Shown here one piece after another: positions 1-5,522 of a stretch of 5,522 nucleotides of DNA. The notes under the pieces were generated by a model. The model saw only the letters and a list, made by a program, of their open reading frames with translations, was not told where the DNA came from and did not search any database. Made by a program: the position numbers and the translations under genes. The stretch spans positions 1-5,522 of the forward strand of contig CALMBE010000294.1 in assembly GCA_937860165.1 (NCBI GenBank), in the 5' to 3' direction. The first letter of the stretch is position 1. The number at the start of each line of letters is the position of its first letter. The stretch comes from an uncultured Planctomycetaceae bacterium (GTDB lineage Bacteria > Planctomycetota > Planctomycetia > Pirellulales > Lacipirellulaceae).

Positions 1-492
1 GTGCTGCAGAGCTGCGGCCTGCTGTCGTCGGGCGAGGTCCGCGGCTGCCAGCCGCTCGAGGCGAAGAACATCGCCACCGTGTCGGGCGACGACTTCAACG
101 CCCTGTTCCTTCCGCTGGCCGATCGGGCCGGCATCATCCAGTACGACCAGTCGTCCGCCGACCTCGACGAGGAAGACACCAAGCTCCTCGACGACGTGTT
201 CGCCGACCAGCGCGGCGGAAGCTACTTCTTCGTCGTGTCGCGGGCATCGCCCGAGGGCGACCAGGTCACCAACCGCGCGTTGTCGCAGAAGCGCGGGCAG
301 GCCGTGCTCGACCACCTGCGCACCAAGTTCGACGACCCCGCGAGTCCCGACTTCGTGCCGATGTCCTTGCGGGTCTTTGACCCCAGTCCCCGCGAGGGCG
401 AGATCGCCTGGCCCGCCTTTCCGCTGAGCAGCAACGATTCGCAATTGGCCGACGAGGCACACACCCATCCCACACCTGCCGCACAATTCTGA
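1..492 (+). CDS. OmpA-like C-terminal domain protein, 5' end outside window (partial)
   Basis: The reading frame is open from the first base, so the true start is probably upstream; the GTG at base 1 could be a start but nothing before it can be judged. Of 163 visible residues, about 45-108 resemble the OmpA/MotB-type peptidoglycan-associated fold: a beta strand (GIIQYDQSSADLD), a helix (TKLLDDVFADQ), a second strand (SYFFVVSRASPEGD), and the family signature N-x2-LS-x2-R (N91, L94, S95, R98) leading into the helix QAVLDHLRTKF. In this family such domains bind peptidoglycan in the periplasm and anchor the envelope. The Arg that binds diaminopimelate is kept (R98), but the usual Asp of the GHTD motif is Ser83 (SRAS). 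The tail after residue 120 is Pro- and Ser-rich and unrecognised. The stop lies 14 bases before the glycosyltransferase ATG, so the two are probably co-transcribed. The OmpA-like call is from motif reading only and is moderately sure. Confidence 0.6.
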   Translation: MLQSCGLLSSGEVRGCQPLEAKNIATVSGDDFNALFLPLADRAGIIQYDQSSADLDEEDTKLLDDVFADQRGGSYFFVVSRASPEGDQVTNRALSQKRGQAVLDHLRTKFDDPASPDFVPMSLRVFDPSPREGEIAWPAFPLSSNDSQLADEAHTHPTPAAQF

Positions 493-494
493 CC

Positions 495-499
495 GAGAG
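495..499 (+). promoter_or_regulatory. Weak ribosome binding site of the glycosyltransferase gene
   Basis: GAGAG lies in the 14-base gap between the upstream stop and the ATG at 507, leaving a 7-base spacer. It is a partial Shine-Dalgarno match and supports the ATG at 507 as the start. Confidence 0.4.
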
Positions 500-506
500 T
501 AACCCC

Positions 507-1382
507 ATGGCCGATTCTCTGGAAAGCTTGACCCTATATGCCACTTCAGCGAAATCGACCGTCGCACCGACGGGCGGCTCGCCGGTCACTACGGATACCA
601 ATTATCTCGCTCGCATCGAGGACACCCTGACTGCCGCCGAAGCAACTCTCGGCCTGGCCGAGTGCCTCGACGCTCCCCCCGCAGTCACCCGCAAACCTCG
701 CACGGCATTGAGTGTCTCGGTCGTCATCCCCGTGTACAACGAACGGGACACGATAGCCGAGATCGTGGGCCGGGTCCGAGCGACCGGCATTCACACCGAG
801 ATACTGATCGTCGACGATTTCAGTCTCGACGGCACACGCGAGGTGCTCTTGGAACTGGCCAAGGAACCCGATGTGCGGTTGCTCCTGCACGGCTACAATC
901 GCGGCAAGGGTGCCGCGCTGCGATCTGCGTTCGCCGCAGCCACGGGTGATGTGATCTTGATCCAAGACGCCGATCTGGAATACGACCCGAGCGACTATCC
1001 CCACTTGCTCCGCCCCCTCGAACTTGGGCATGCCAACGTGGTTTACGGATCACGCTATCTGGCCGGAGATCAACAAGACCCTTCCTGGCTGCACCGGTTG
1101 GGAAATCGCCTCCTCACGGGCCTGTCGAATTGGCTCACCGGGCAGAAGCTGACCGACATGGAAACCTGTTACAAGGTCTTCCGACGGAAACTGCTCAGTA
1201 ACATGAAGTTGGAACAAGACCGGTTTGGTTTCGAGCCGGAATTTACCGCCAAGCTGTCACGGCTCGGTGAACGGATCGTCGAGGTTCCCATTCACTATCA
1301 CAGTCGCGGCTACGACGAAGGCAAGAAAATCGGCATCCGCGATGGAATCAACGCGCTGTGGTGCATCGCCAAGTATTCGTGA
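507..1382 (+). CDS. Family 2 glycosyltransferase, dolichyl-phosphate mannose/glucose synthase-like
   Basis: A complete 291-residue GT-A fold glycosyltransferase. It probably moves a sugar from a nucleotide sugar to a polyprenyl phosphate or another envelope acceptor at the inner face of the membrane; donor and acceptor cannot be read from the sequence. Motifs in order: VVIPVYNE (72-79, nucleotide site), VDDFSLDGT (102-110), NRGKGAALRSAF (131-142, typical of the DPM1/DPG-synthase group), the DxD-type metal site D154-A-D156 in QDADLEYDP, GSRYLAG (181-187), LTDMETCYKVFRR (215-227) and the C-terminal SRGYDEGKKI (266-275). There is no C-terminal membrane segment or GtrA domain, so it is a soluble or peripheral form. 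Residues 1-67 precede the catalytic core, are rich in Thr, Ala and Ser, and match nothing I know. The start is ATG with a weak GAGAG site. It ends in two in-frame tandem stops (TGA TGA). It probably shares a transcript with the OmpA-like gene and converges on xdhB. Confidence 0.95.
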   Translation: MADSLESLTLYATSAKSTVAPTGGSPVTTDTNYLARIEDTLTAAEATLGLAECLDAPPAVTRKPRTALSVSVVIPVYNERDTIAEIVGRVRATGIHTEILIVDDFSLDGTREVLLELAKEPDVRLLLHGYNRGKGAALRSAFAAATGDVILIQDADLEYDPSDYPHLLRPLELGHANVVYGSRYLAGDQQDPSWLHRLGNRLLTGLSNWLTGQKLTDMETCYKVFRRKLLSNMKLEQDRFGFEPEFTAKLSRLGERIVEVPIHYHSRGYDEGKKIGIRDGINALWCIAKYS

Positions 1383-1398
1383 TGAGCGCGGGCGAATG

Positions 1399-1474
1399 CT
1401 CCCCTTACTAACGTGCGGGGCTCGAGGGTGCGGGGCTCGAGGGAACTTTGAGCCCCGCACGTCAGTAAGGGGAG
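1399..1474. repeat. Long imperfect palindrome between convergent genes; possible two-way terminator or dispersed repeat
   Basis: Bases 1399-1423 pair with 1450-1474: 25 positions with a single A-C mismatch (1410/1463). A few more pairs including wobbles (1424-1427 with 1446-1449) continue into the loop. The element sits where the plus-strand glycosyltransferase and minus-strand xdhB converge, and its right arm encodes the last codons of xdhB (Ser-Pro-Tyr and the TGA at 1464-1462). There is no T-run on either side, so it is not a classic intrinsic terminator, though so stable a hairpin could still stop or protect both transcripts. Arms of this kind, reading LTDVRGS or EPRTSV when translated, remind me of a palindrome repeated widely in planctomycete genomes; this is recollection, not a search result. 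Confidence 0.8.
1413..1443 (+). repeat. 15-base tandem duplication inside the palindrome
   Basis: The 16-base string at 1413-1428 (GTGCGGGGCTCGAGGG) recurs exactly at 1428-1443, giving two copies with a 15-base period. Both copies contain the 11 bases complementary to 1450-1460, so either copy can pair with the single right arm. Pairing with the first copy gives the long hairpin; pairing with the second gives a short hairpin with an 11-base loop. Confidence 0.85.
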
Positions 1475-3807
1475 TCCTTCCCAGCATCAGCCGTCAACCG
1501 GGTGAGACACCCGAGAATCTCTTCATTGGTGGCGGGGAGTTTCAAGCGGGCGATTTGATCCGGGTTGAGCTGCGACATCGCGTGCTTCACCGCAGCCCAG
1601 GCAGAGATTCCTAACAAGAGTGGCGGTTCGCCCACCGCTTTGCTCAGGCGGACGTTTACCTGGTGCTTGGGGTTCTCTAAGAACGCCACATTGAGCGTAC
1701 GGGGCAAATCGGTCACGTTGGGGATCTTGTAGGTCGTGGGTCCGGTGGTCAACAACCGCCCGGTTTGGTCGTACCGCAGTTCTTCGGTGGTACACCAGCC
1801 GATCCCCTGGATCAATCCACCGATGACTTGCCCGCGGTCGACTCCCGGATTAATCATTTGGCCGACATCCATCAGCAGGTCGACCCGTTCGAGCGTCAGG
1901 TCGCCGGTAAAGCGATCGATGACTACTTCGGTCGCCGCAACCCCCATGGTGAAATAGAAAAACGGATTGCCCCGCCCAGTTTCACGATTGAAATCCACTC
2001 CAGGGGTCGCATAAAAGCCTCGGGCACCCAGATCGACACGCTCCCGGCGGGCCTGATTGCAGAATGCTTCGAAGGGAATCCGGTGGGCCGGGTCGGCGAT
2101 TCGCAGGTCCCAGAGGTGGCCCTCGACAAACCGCACTTGATCGGGTGCTTTTACCAAGCCCGCTTGAGAATCTGCAAACAATTCCGCTGCGAAGTCGGCC
2201 ATGCGTTCTTTGATTTGTTGGCAAGCAGCGATTGCAGCCGCACCGTTGAGGTCGGTCCCTGCGCTGGCGGCTGTCGGCGAGGTGTTGTGATTTTTCTCGG
2301 TCGAAGTGCTCATCAAGAGCACCTGCTCGGGCCCGATGCCAAACTCGTCGGCCACGAGTTGTCGAATCTTGGTGTTAAGCCCCTGCCCCATTTCGGTCCC
2401 GCCGGTGGAGACCTGCACAGATCCGTCGGTGTACACATTCACCAAGGCGTTGCCTTGATTGAGAAACTTGGTCGTGAAGGAGATTCCAAATTTCACCGCC
2501 GTCAGGGCCAACCCACGCACCTGGGTCCGCGACTTGGCGTTGAATTGCGAAATCTCTTTCATGCGGCGTCGATAGTCGCACGAATTTTCCAAGTTAGCGA
2601 ACAACTCTGCGAGCACATGGTCGCGGACGATTTGCCCGTAGGGGGTCAGATTCCGGTCGGGATCGCCGTCGCGGTAGACATTGATCCGACGGACATCCAG
2701 GGCATCGATCCCCAGGGTCTGGGCGATTTCTTGCAGGACGTTTTCGATCACCACCACGCTCTGGGGACCCCCGAAGCCGCGGAACGCCGTGTTGGGGGGC
2801 AAGTTGGTACGAGCGATGCGACCACGAATCGACACCGTCGGCAGAAAATAAGCGTTGTCGGCGTGCAGCATCGTGCGCTCCATCACCGAGGTCGAGAGAT
2901 CGGCAAATGCACCCCCGTTGCTGACGAAATCAAACGACGCCGCCAGAATTTTTCCGCGATCATCGAAACCCACTCGGTACCAAGTCTTGCAGGCGTGGCG
3001 TTTGCCGGTGATGAGCATGTCGTCGTGCTTGGAGAACACGATCCGTGCCGGGCGACCCGTGTGCAGGGCCACCAGGGCAGCCATTACAGCGGGGATTGCG
3101 GATTGAGTTTCCTTGCCCCCAAAACCACCACCCATGCGTTTGCACTCGCAGACGACTTCGTGCAGTCGCAAGCCCAAAGCTTCGGCCACGACGGCCTGAG
3201 TTTCCGTGGGGTTTTGGGTCGAAGAAATAACACGGATCTGCCCCTGCTCGCCAGGAACGGCCAGCGACGCTTGCGATTCAAAGTAGAATTGTTCCTGCCC
3301 GCCGGATTCAAACTCGCCGCTGATCGTGTGAGGCGCATCCGCGAGGCTTTGCGCCACATGCCCCCGTTCGATCCGCCGATCGGGGCCGAGAAACGAATTC
3401 GCCGCCAAGGCTTCCTCAATCGTGAGCAACGGCTTGGTCTCTTCGCACACGAACCGCACCAGCCGACGTGCGCGTCGGGCGACCGCACGGCTTTCGGCCG
3501 CGATGACCACAACCGGCTGACAGAGATATTGCACTTGATCCTCGACGAGAAACGGCTCGTCGGCGAAAATTGGTCCAAAGTGATTGACCCCCGGCAAGTC
3601 GCGATGTGTCAACACTGCCGTCACGCCGGGTAAGTTACGGGCCTCGGCGAGGTCGAGCTTGGTGATCCGACCGGCAGTGATCGGCGCACCCACGAAATCG
3701 ACCCAGAGCTCACCTTCGTAGCGCGGCAAATCCTCCACGTAATGGGCTTCGCCCGTCACATGGCCCTGGGCGGAATCGTGCGGCAAAGATCGACCAACAC
3801 TTGTCAT
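1462..3807 (-). CDS. xdhB: Xanthine dehydrogenase, molybdenum-cofactor subunit
   Basis: 781 residues, close to the roughly 780 of bacterial XdhB. It hydroxylates hypoxanthine and xanthine at the molybdopterin site and passes electrons to XdhA; cytoplasmic. The N-terminal a/b hammerhead domain (about 15-125) is followed by the two Moco-binding domains. Visible active-site elements, named after bovine XDH by motif alignment: Q198 in TQN (Gln767); GGGFGGKE at 226-233 with E233 (Glu802); R311 in VMERTMLHADNAY (Arg880); F342-R-G-F345 in AFRGFGGPQ (Phe911 to Phe914); F444 in KFGISFT (Phe1009); GGTEMGQGLNTK at 469-480; and E727 in AVGEPPLLLG, the catalytic base (Glu1261). The paired Glu802/Arg880 equivalents mark a true purine enzyme rather than aldehyde or CO dehydrogenase. 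The ATG start lies 3 bases after the xdhA stop with no clear ribosome site, suggesting translational coupling. The last codons and stop lie inside a palindrome. No xdhC maturation gene follows. Confidence 0.97.
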   Translation of the reverse strand: MTSVGRSLPHDSAQGHVTGEAHYVEDLPRYEGELWVDFVGAPITAGRITKLDLAEARNLPGVTAVLTHRDLPGVNHFGPIFADEPFLVEDQVQYLCQPVVVIAAESRAVARRARRLVRFVCEETKPLLTIEEALAANSFLGPDRRIERGHVAQSLADAPHTISGEFESGGQEQFYFESQASLAVPGEQGQIRVISSTQNPTETQAVVAEALGLRLHEVVCECKRMGGGFGGKETQSAIPAVMAALVALHTGRPARIVFSKHDDMLITGKRHACKTWYRVGFDDRGKILAASFDFVSNGGAFADLSTSVMERTMLHADNAYFLPTVSIRGRIARTNLPPNTAFRGFGGPQSVVVIENVLQEIAQTLGIDALDVRRINVYRDGDPDRNLTPYGQIVRDHVLAELFANLENSCDYRRRMKEISQFNAKSRTQVRGLALTAVKFGISFTTKFLNQGNALVNVYTDGSVQVSTGGTEMGQGLNTKIRQLVADEFGIGPEQVLLMSTSTEKNHNTSPTAASAGTDLNGAAAIAACQQIKERMADFAAELFADSQAGLVKAPDQVRFVEGHLWDLRIADPAHRIPFEAFCNQARRERVDLGARGFYATPGVDFNRETGRGNPFFYFTMGVAATEVVIDRFTGDLTLERVDLLMDVGQMINPGVDRGQVIGGLIQGIGWCTTEELRYDQTGRLLTTGPTTYKIPNVTDLPRTLNVAFLENPKHQVNVRLSKAVGEPPLLLGISAWAAVKHAMSQLNPDQIARLKLPATNEEILGCLTRLTADAGKDSPY

Positions 3808-3810
3808 CGC

Positions 3811-5289
3811 TTACACCGTCGCCAGTTCGGGGGATAACTCAAAAAAAGCTTTCGCAAACAAATTCTCGACGAGCTGCGCGCGGTAGGCTGCGTCGGAGCG
3901 GACATCGGTAATCGGCCGGACTTCCGTCCGCGCGACGCGTCCCGCCTCGCGGAGCGTTGCATCATCGAACGGTTTGCCGACGACAAAAGCTTCCGCCAGG
4001 GGAAGCCGCACCACCGTGGGGCCAACCCCCCCCGCCGCGAAACGGGCTGACGCAATCACATCGCCATCCAGTCGAAACCAGAACCCGGCTGTGGCCGTAC
4101 TGATATCAAGGTCGCGGCGTTTGGAAACTTTGTAGAGCTTGAGTCGTTCATCGTTGCGTGGAAGTGCAAAATGGATCGCAGCGAGCAATTCGTCGGCAGC
4201 GAGCTCAAGTTGCTTGTATCCCAGATAAAATTGGTCGACCGCGACGGTTCGGCTCCCGCTCGGGCCGATCAGTTCCAATTGGGCGTCGAGAACATACAAC
4301 AGTGGCAGCGAATCGGCAATCGGCGAGGCATTGACGATGTTCCCGCCGATGGTGGCCAAGTTGCGAATCTGAGGGCTGCCGAAACGACGCAAAATCTGAC
4401 GCACTTCGGGCAAACGATCCCCGACGTTCGCAAGCACTTCCGACCAGGTTGCCCCCGCCCCGATGTGCAGATGGTCTTCCTCGTCGAGGGTGATCGCATC
4501 GAAATCCACGAGGTCACTCAGGGACAGAATCACCCGCGGCGAGAACTTGCCGTGATTCCGCTGAACGCCGATGTCGGTCGCACCAGCCACGACTTTAGCA
4601 TCGGGGTGTTCCGTCTTGAAACGCACCGCCTCGGCAAGTTGCCGGGGGAGGAAAACTTCGCTGAGCTCTTCCTCTGGAGTGCCGTTGCATCGGAGGTGAA
4701 CTGGTTCGGCGGGGAGCGACCGGAGCGCGTCGAGTAGCGGGCGCTGGTCGAATTGTTCGGCAAGCCGCGGAACTTGGGCCAAGGAAATGGATTTGCCCGC
4801 TTCGAGAATCTGCGAGTACCCGGTGCAACGGCAAAGATTACCGGACAACCCGTAGCGGAGTTCTTCGTCGGCCAAGGTAGCTTCGCCATTGCACTGGGCG
4901 TGATGTTGTTCGACCAAGCCATGCAGGGCGGCAACAAAACCAGGCGTGCAAAAGCCACACTGACTGCCATGGCAATCGACCATTGCCTGTTGCACGGGAG
5001 AAAGTTGATCGCCGTGCATCAGCCCTTCGACCGTTACCACATGGGTCCGGTCGAGTTGAAACAGAAAAACGATGCACGAGTCCAGGGGTTGGTAAACGAG
5101 CTCATCGCAGTTGGTCTGCATCCGACCCACCAGCACCGTGCAAGAACCGCAATCTCCCTCGGCACACACAACCTTGGTTGCCATGAGATGGCACGTATTG
5201 CGGAGATACTCGGCCAGGGTCCACCCGGCTCGGTGGTCGCCGATCTCGTGCGGGCTGTCGTTGATATAGAATACCAAGCTATTGCGCAT
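3811..5289 (-). CDS. xdhA: Xanthine dehydrogenase, 2Fe-2S and FAD subunit
   Basis: About 492 residues from the ATG at 5289, somewhat longer than R. capsulatus XdhA (about 460). It carries electrons from the molybdenum site of XdhB through two iron-sulfur clusters to FAD and on to NAD+. Numbering from this ATG: plant-type 2Fe-2S domain with C42-x4-C47-x2-C50 (CAEGDCGSC) and C72; helical [2Fe-2S] domain with C111-x2-C114 (HGSQCGFCTPG) and C153-x-C155 (NLCRCTGY); a linker of about 45 residues; then the FAD domain with VVAGATDIGV (233-242), RNLATIGGNIVNASPIADSLPLL (from 309) and KRRDLDIS, ending in the CO-dehydrogenase-flavoprotein C-terminal fold. All eight cluster cysteines are present. I prefer ATG 5289 because MRNSLVFYIND aligns with usual XdhA N-termini. 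A GTG at 5343 would add 18 residues and has an AGGGG 8 bases upstream, so it stays possible. It is the first gene of the xdhAB operon. Confidence 0.96.
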   Translation of the reverse strand: MRNSLVFYINDSPHEIGDHRAGWTLAEYLRNTCHLMATKVVCAEGDCGSCTVLVGRMQTNCDELVYQPLDSCIVFLFQLDRTHVVTVEGLMHGDQLSPVQQAMVDCHGSQCGFCTPGFVAALHGLVEQHHAQCNGEATLADEELRYGLSGNLCRCTGYSQILEAGKSISLAQVPRLAEQFDQRPLLDALRSLPAEPVHLRCNGTPEEELSEVFLPRQLAEAVRFKTEHPDAKVVAGATDIGVQRNHGKFSPRVILSLSDLVDFDAITLDEEDHLHIGAGATWSEVLANVGDRLPEVRQILRRFGSPQIRNLATIGGNIVNASPIADSLPLLYVLDAQLELIGPSGSRTVAVDQFYLGYKQLELAADELLAAIHFALPRNDERLKLYKVSKRRDLDISTATAGFWFRLDGDVIASARFAAGGVGPTVVRLPLAEAFVVGKPFDDATLREAGRVARTEVRPITDVRSDAAYRAQLVENLFAKAFFELSPELATV

Positions 5290-5351
5290 CGGCGGATTTA
5301 CCAAAAAACATGGGACGGGAGAAACGAATTGCACCCCTCGCACTAAGACCG

Positions 5352-5356
5352 CCCCT
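5352..5356 (-). promoter_or_regulatory. Possible ribosome binding site for the alternative GTG start of xdhA
   Basis: On the minus strand this reads AGGGG, 8 bases before the GTG at 5343. It is the best Shine-Dalgarno-like string upstream of xdhA, whereas the ATG at 5289 has none. It favours the longer start, against the evidence from domain alignment. Confidence 0.3.
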
Positions 5357-5362
5357 GGGACT

Positions 5363-5391
5363 ACTATACATAGAGACGGAATTCACAACAA
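5363..5391 (-). promoter_or_regulatory. Candidate sigma-70 type promoter of xdhAB
   Basis: On the minus strand TTGTTG (5391-5386) is followed after 17 bases by TATAGT (5368-5363, five of six to consensus). The -35 match is poor. This is the most AT-rich stretch upstream of xdhA. A transcript from here would begin near 5356, leaving only about 13 bases before the GTG at 5343 but about 67 before the ATG at 5289, which suits the latter start. No clear regulator operator was found. Confidence 0.3.
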
Positions 5392-5440
5392 CTATTGCAT
5401 GTAATTGCCCAGGGCCGATCAGATATTCACTATGGGGTGC

Positions 5441-5472
5441 CATGCTCACGCTGGTACTCCGGCGTGAGCATG
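5441..5472. repeat. 32-base hairpin palindrome, REP-like, copy 1
   Basis: Bases 5441-5454 pair with 5459-5472: 11 perfect pairs, one G-T wobble (5452/5461) and two G-C pairs closing a TACT loop. It lies in the non-coding region upstream of xdhA. Its reverse complement lines up base for base with copy 2 at 5489-5520, sharing the ends CATG and the core CGGAGTACC. It is probably a REP-type extragenic palindrome. Confidence 0.8.
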
Positions 5473-5488
5473 TGAATGGTCGAGAAAA

Positions 5489-5520
5489 CATGGCCACAGC
5501 GGAGTACCGCCGTGGCCATG
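5489..5520. repeat. 32-base hairpin palindrome, REP-like, copy 2
   Basis: Bases 5489-5502 pair with 5507-5520: nine pairs, an A-C mismatch (5498/5511), then four G-C pairs closing an AGTA loop. It is the same length and shape as copy 1 and is inverted relative to it, with 16 bases between them. The arms differ from copy 1 but the changes pair with each other, which points to a conserved structure. The element ends two bases before the window edge. Confidence 0.8.
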
Positions 5521-5522
5521 GC

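Noticed and set aside
1225..1614. 129-codon plus-strand frame spanning the glycosyltransferase end, the palindrome and the xdhB end
   Set aside because: It runs through two real genes in the wrong frame or strand and a repeat; no domain signal.
1765..3633. Open frame of 622 codons on the plus strand opposite xdhB
   Set aside because: It is fully antisense to xdhB, which has every expected motif. The translation has no recognisable domain and has the His/Arg/Gly-rich look of a frame shadow in GC-rich DNA.
4753..5346. 197-codon plus-strand frame opposite the 5' half of xdhA
   Set aside because: It is antisense to the conserved 2Fe-2S domains and has no recognisable motif.
5353..5414. Inverted repeat CCCTGGG / CCCAGGG 48 bases apart upstream of xdhA, as a possible operator
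   Set aside because: Only seven bases with wide spacing in a GC-rich region; easily due to chance.
5279..5497. 72-codon minus-strand frame across the xdhA start and the palindromes
   Set aside because: Its N-terminal part translates the repeat region and its C-terminal part overlaps xdhA in another frame; no family resemblance or ribosome site seen.
5441..5520. CRISPR-like repeat pair
   Set aside because: Only two units, in opposite orientation, each self-complementary along its full length, with a 16-base spacer; this matches a REP-type pair and not a CRISPR array.

Overview
The window holds two short transcription units that converge on each other, followed by an intergenic region rich in palindromes. 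On the plus strand are the 3' part of an OmpA-like C-terminal domain gene (open at the left edge) and, 14 bases later, a complete family 2 glycosyltransferase gene of the dolichyl-phosphate mannose/glucose synthase type. On the minus strand, read from right to left, is a two-gene xanthine dehydrogenase operon: xdhA (2Fe-2S and FAD subunit) and xdhB (molybdenum-cofactor subunit), separated by 3 bases. All residues I know to be needed for xanthine oxidation are present in both subunits, so the enzyme should be functional: hypoxanthine to xanthine to urate, with electrons passing Mo -> two 2Fe-2S clusters -> FAD -> probably NAD+.

Layout: 1-492 OmpA-like domain tail (+); 507-1382 glycosyltransferase (+); 1399-1474 a long imperfect palindrome between the convergent genes, which supplies the last codons and the stop of xdhB; 1462-3807 xdhB (-); 3811-5289 (or 5343) xdhA (-); 5344-5522 xdhA upstream region with a weak promoter candidate and, at 5441-5520, two related 32-base hairpin palindromes in opposite orientation.

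The organism is a GC-rich bacterium. The repeat style (short palindromes scattered at gene borders, one reading as 'LTDVRGS' or 'EPRTSV' when translated) and weak Shine-Dalgarno signals remind me of Planctomycetota, particularly Pirellulales-like genomes. That is an impression from memory, not a proof. Nothing here indicates phage, plasmid, CRISPR or a defence system. The genes are of ordinary known families. The parts that deserve a second look are the palindromic elements at both ends of the xdh operon and a shift in codon composition inside the first gene.
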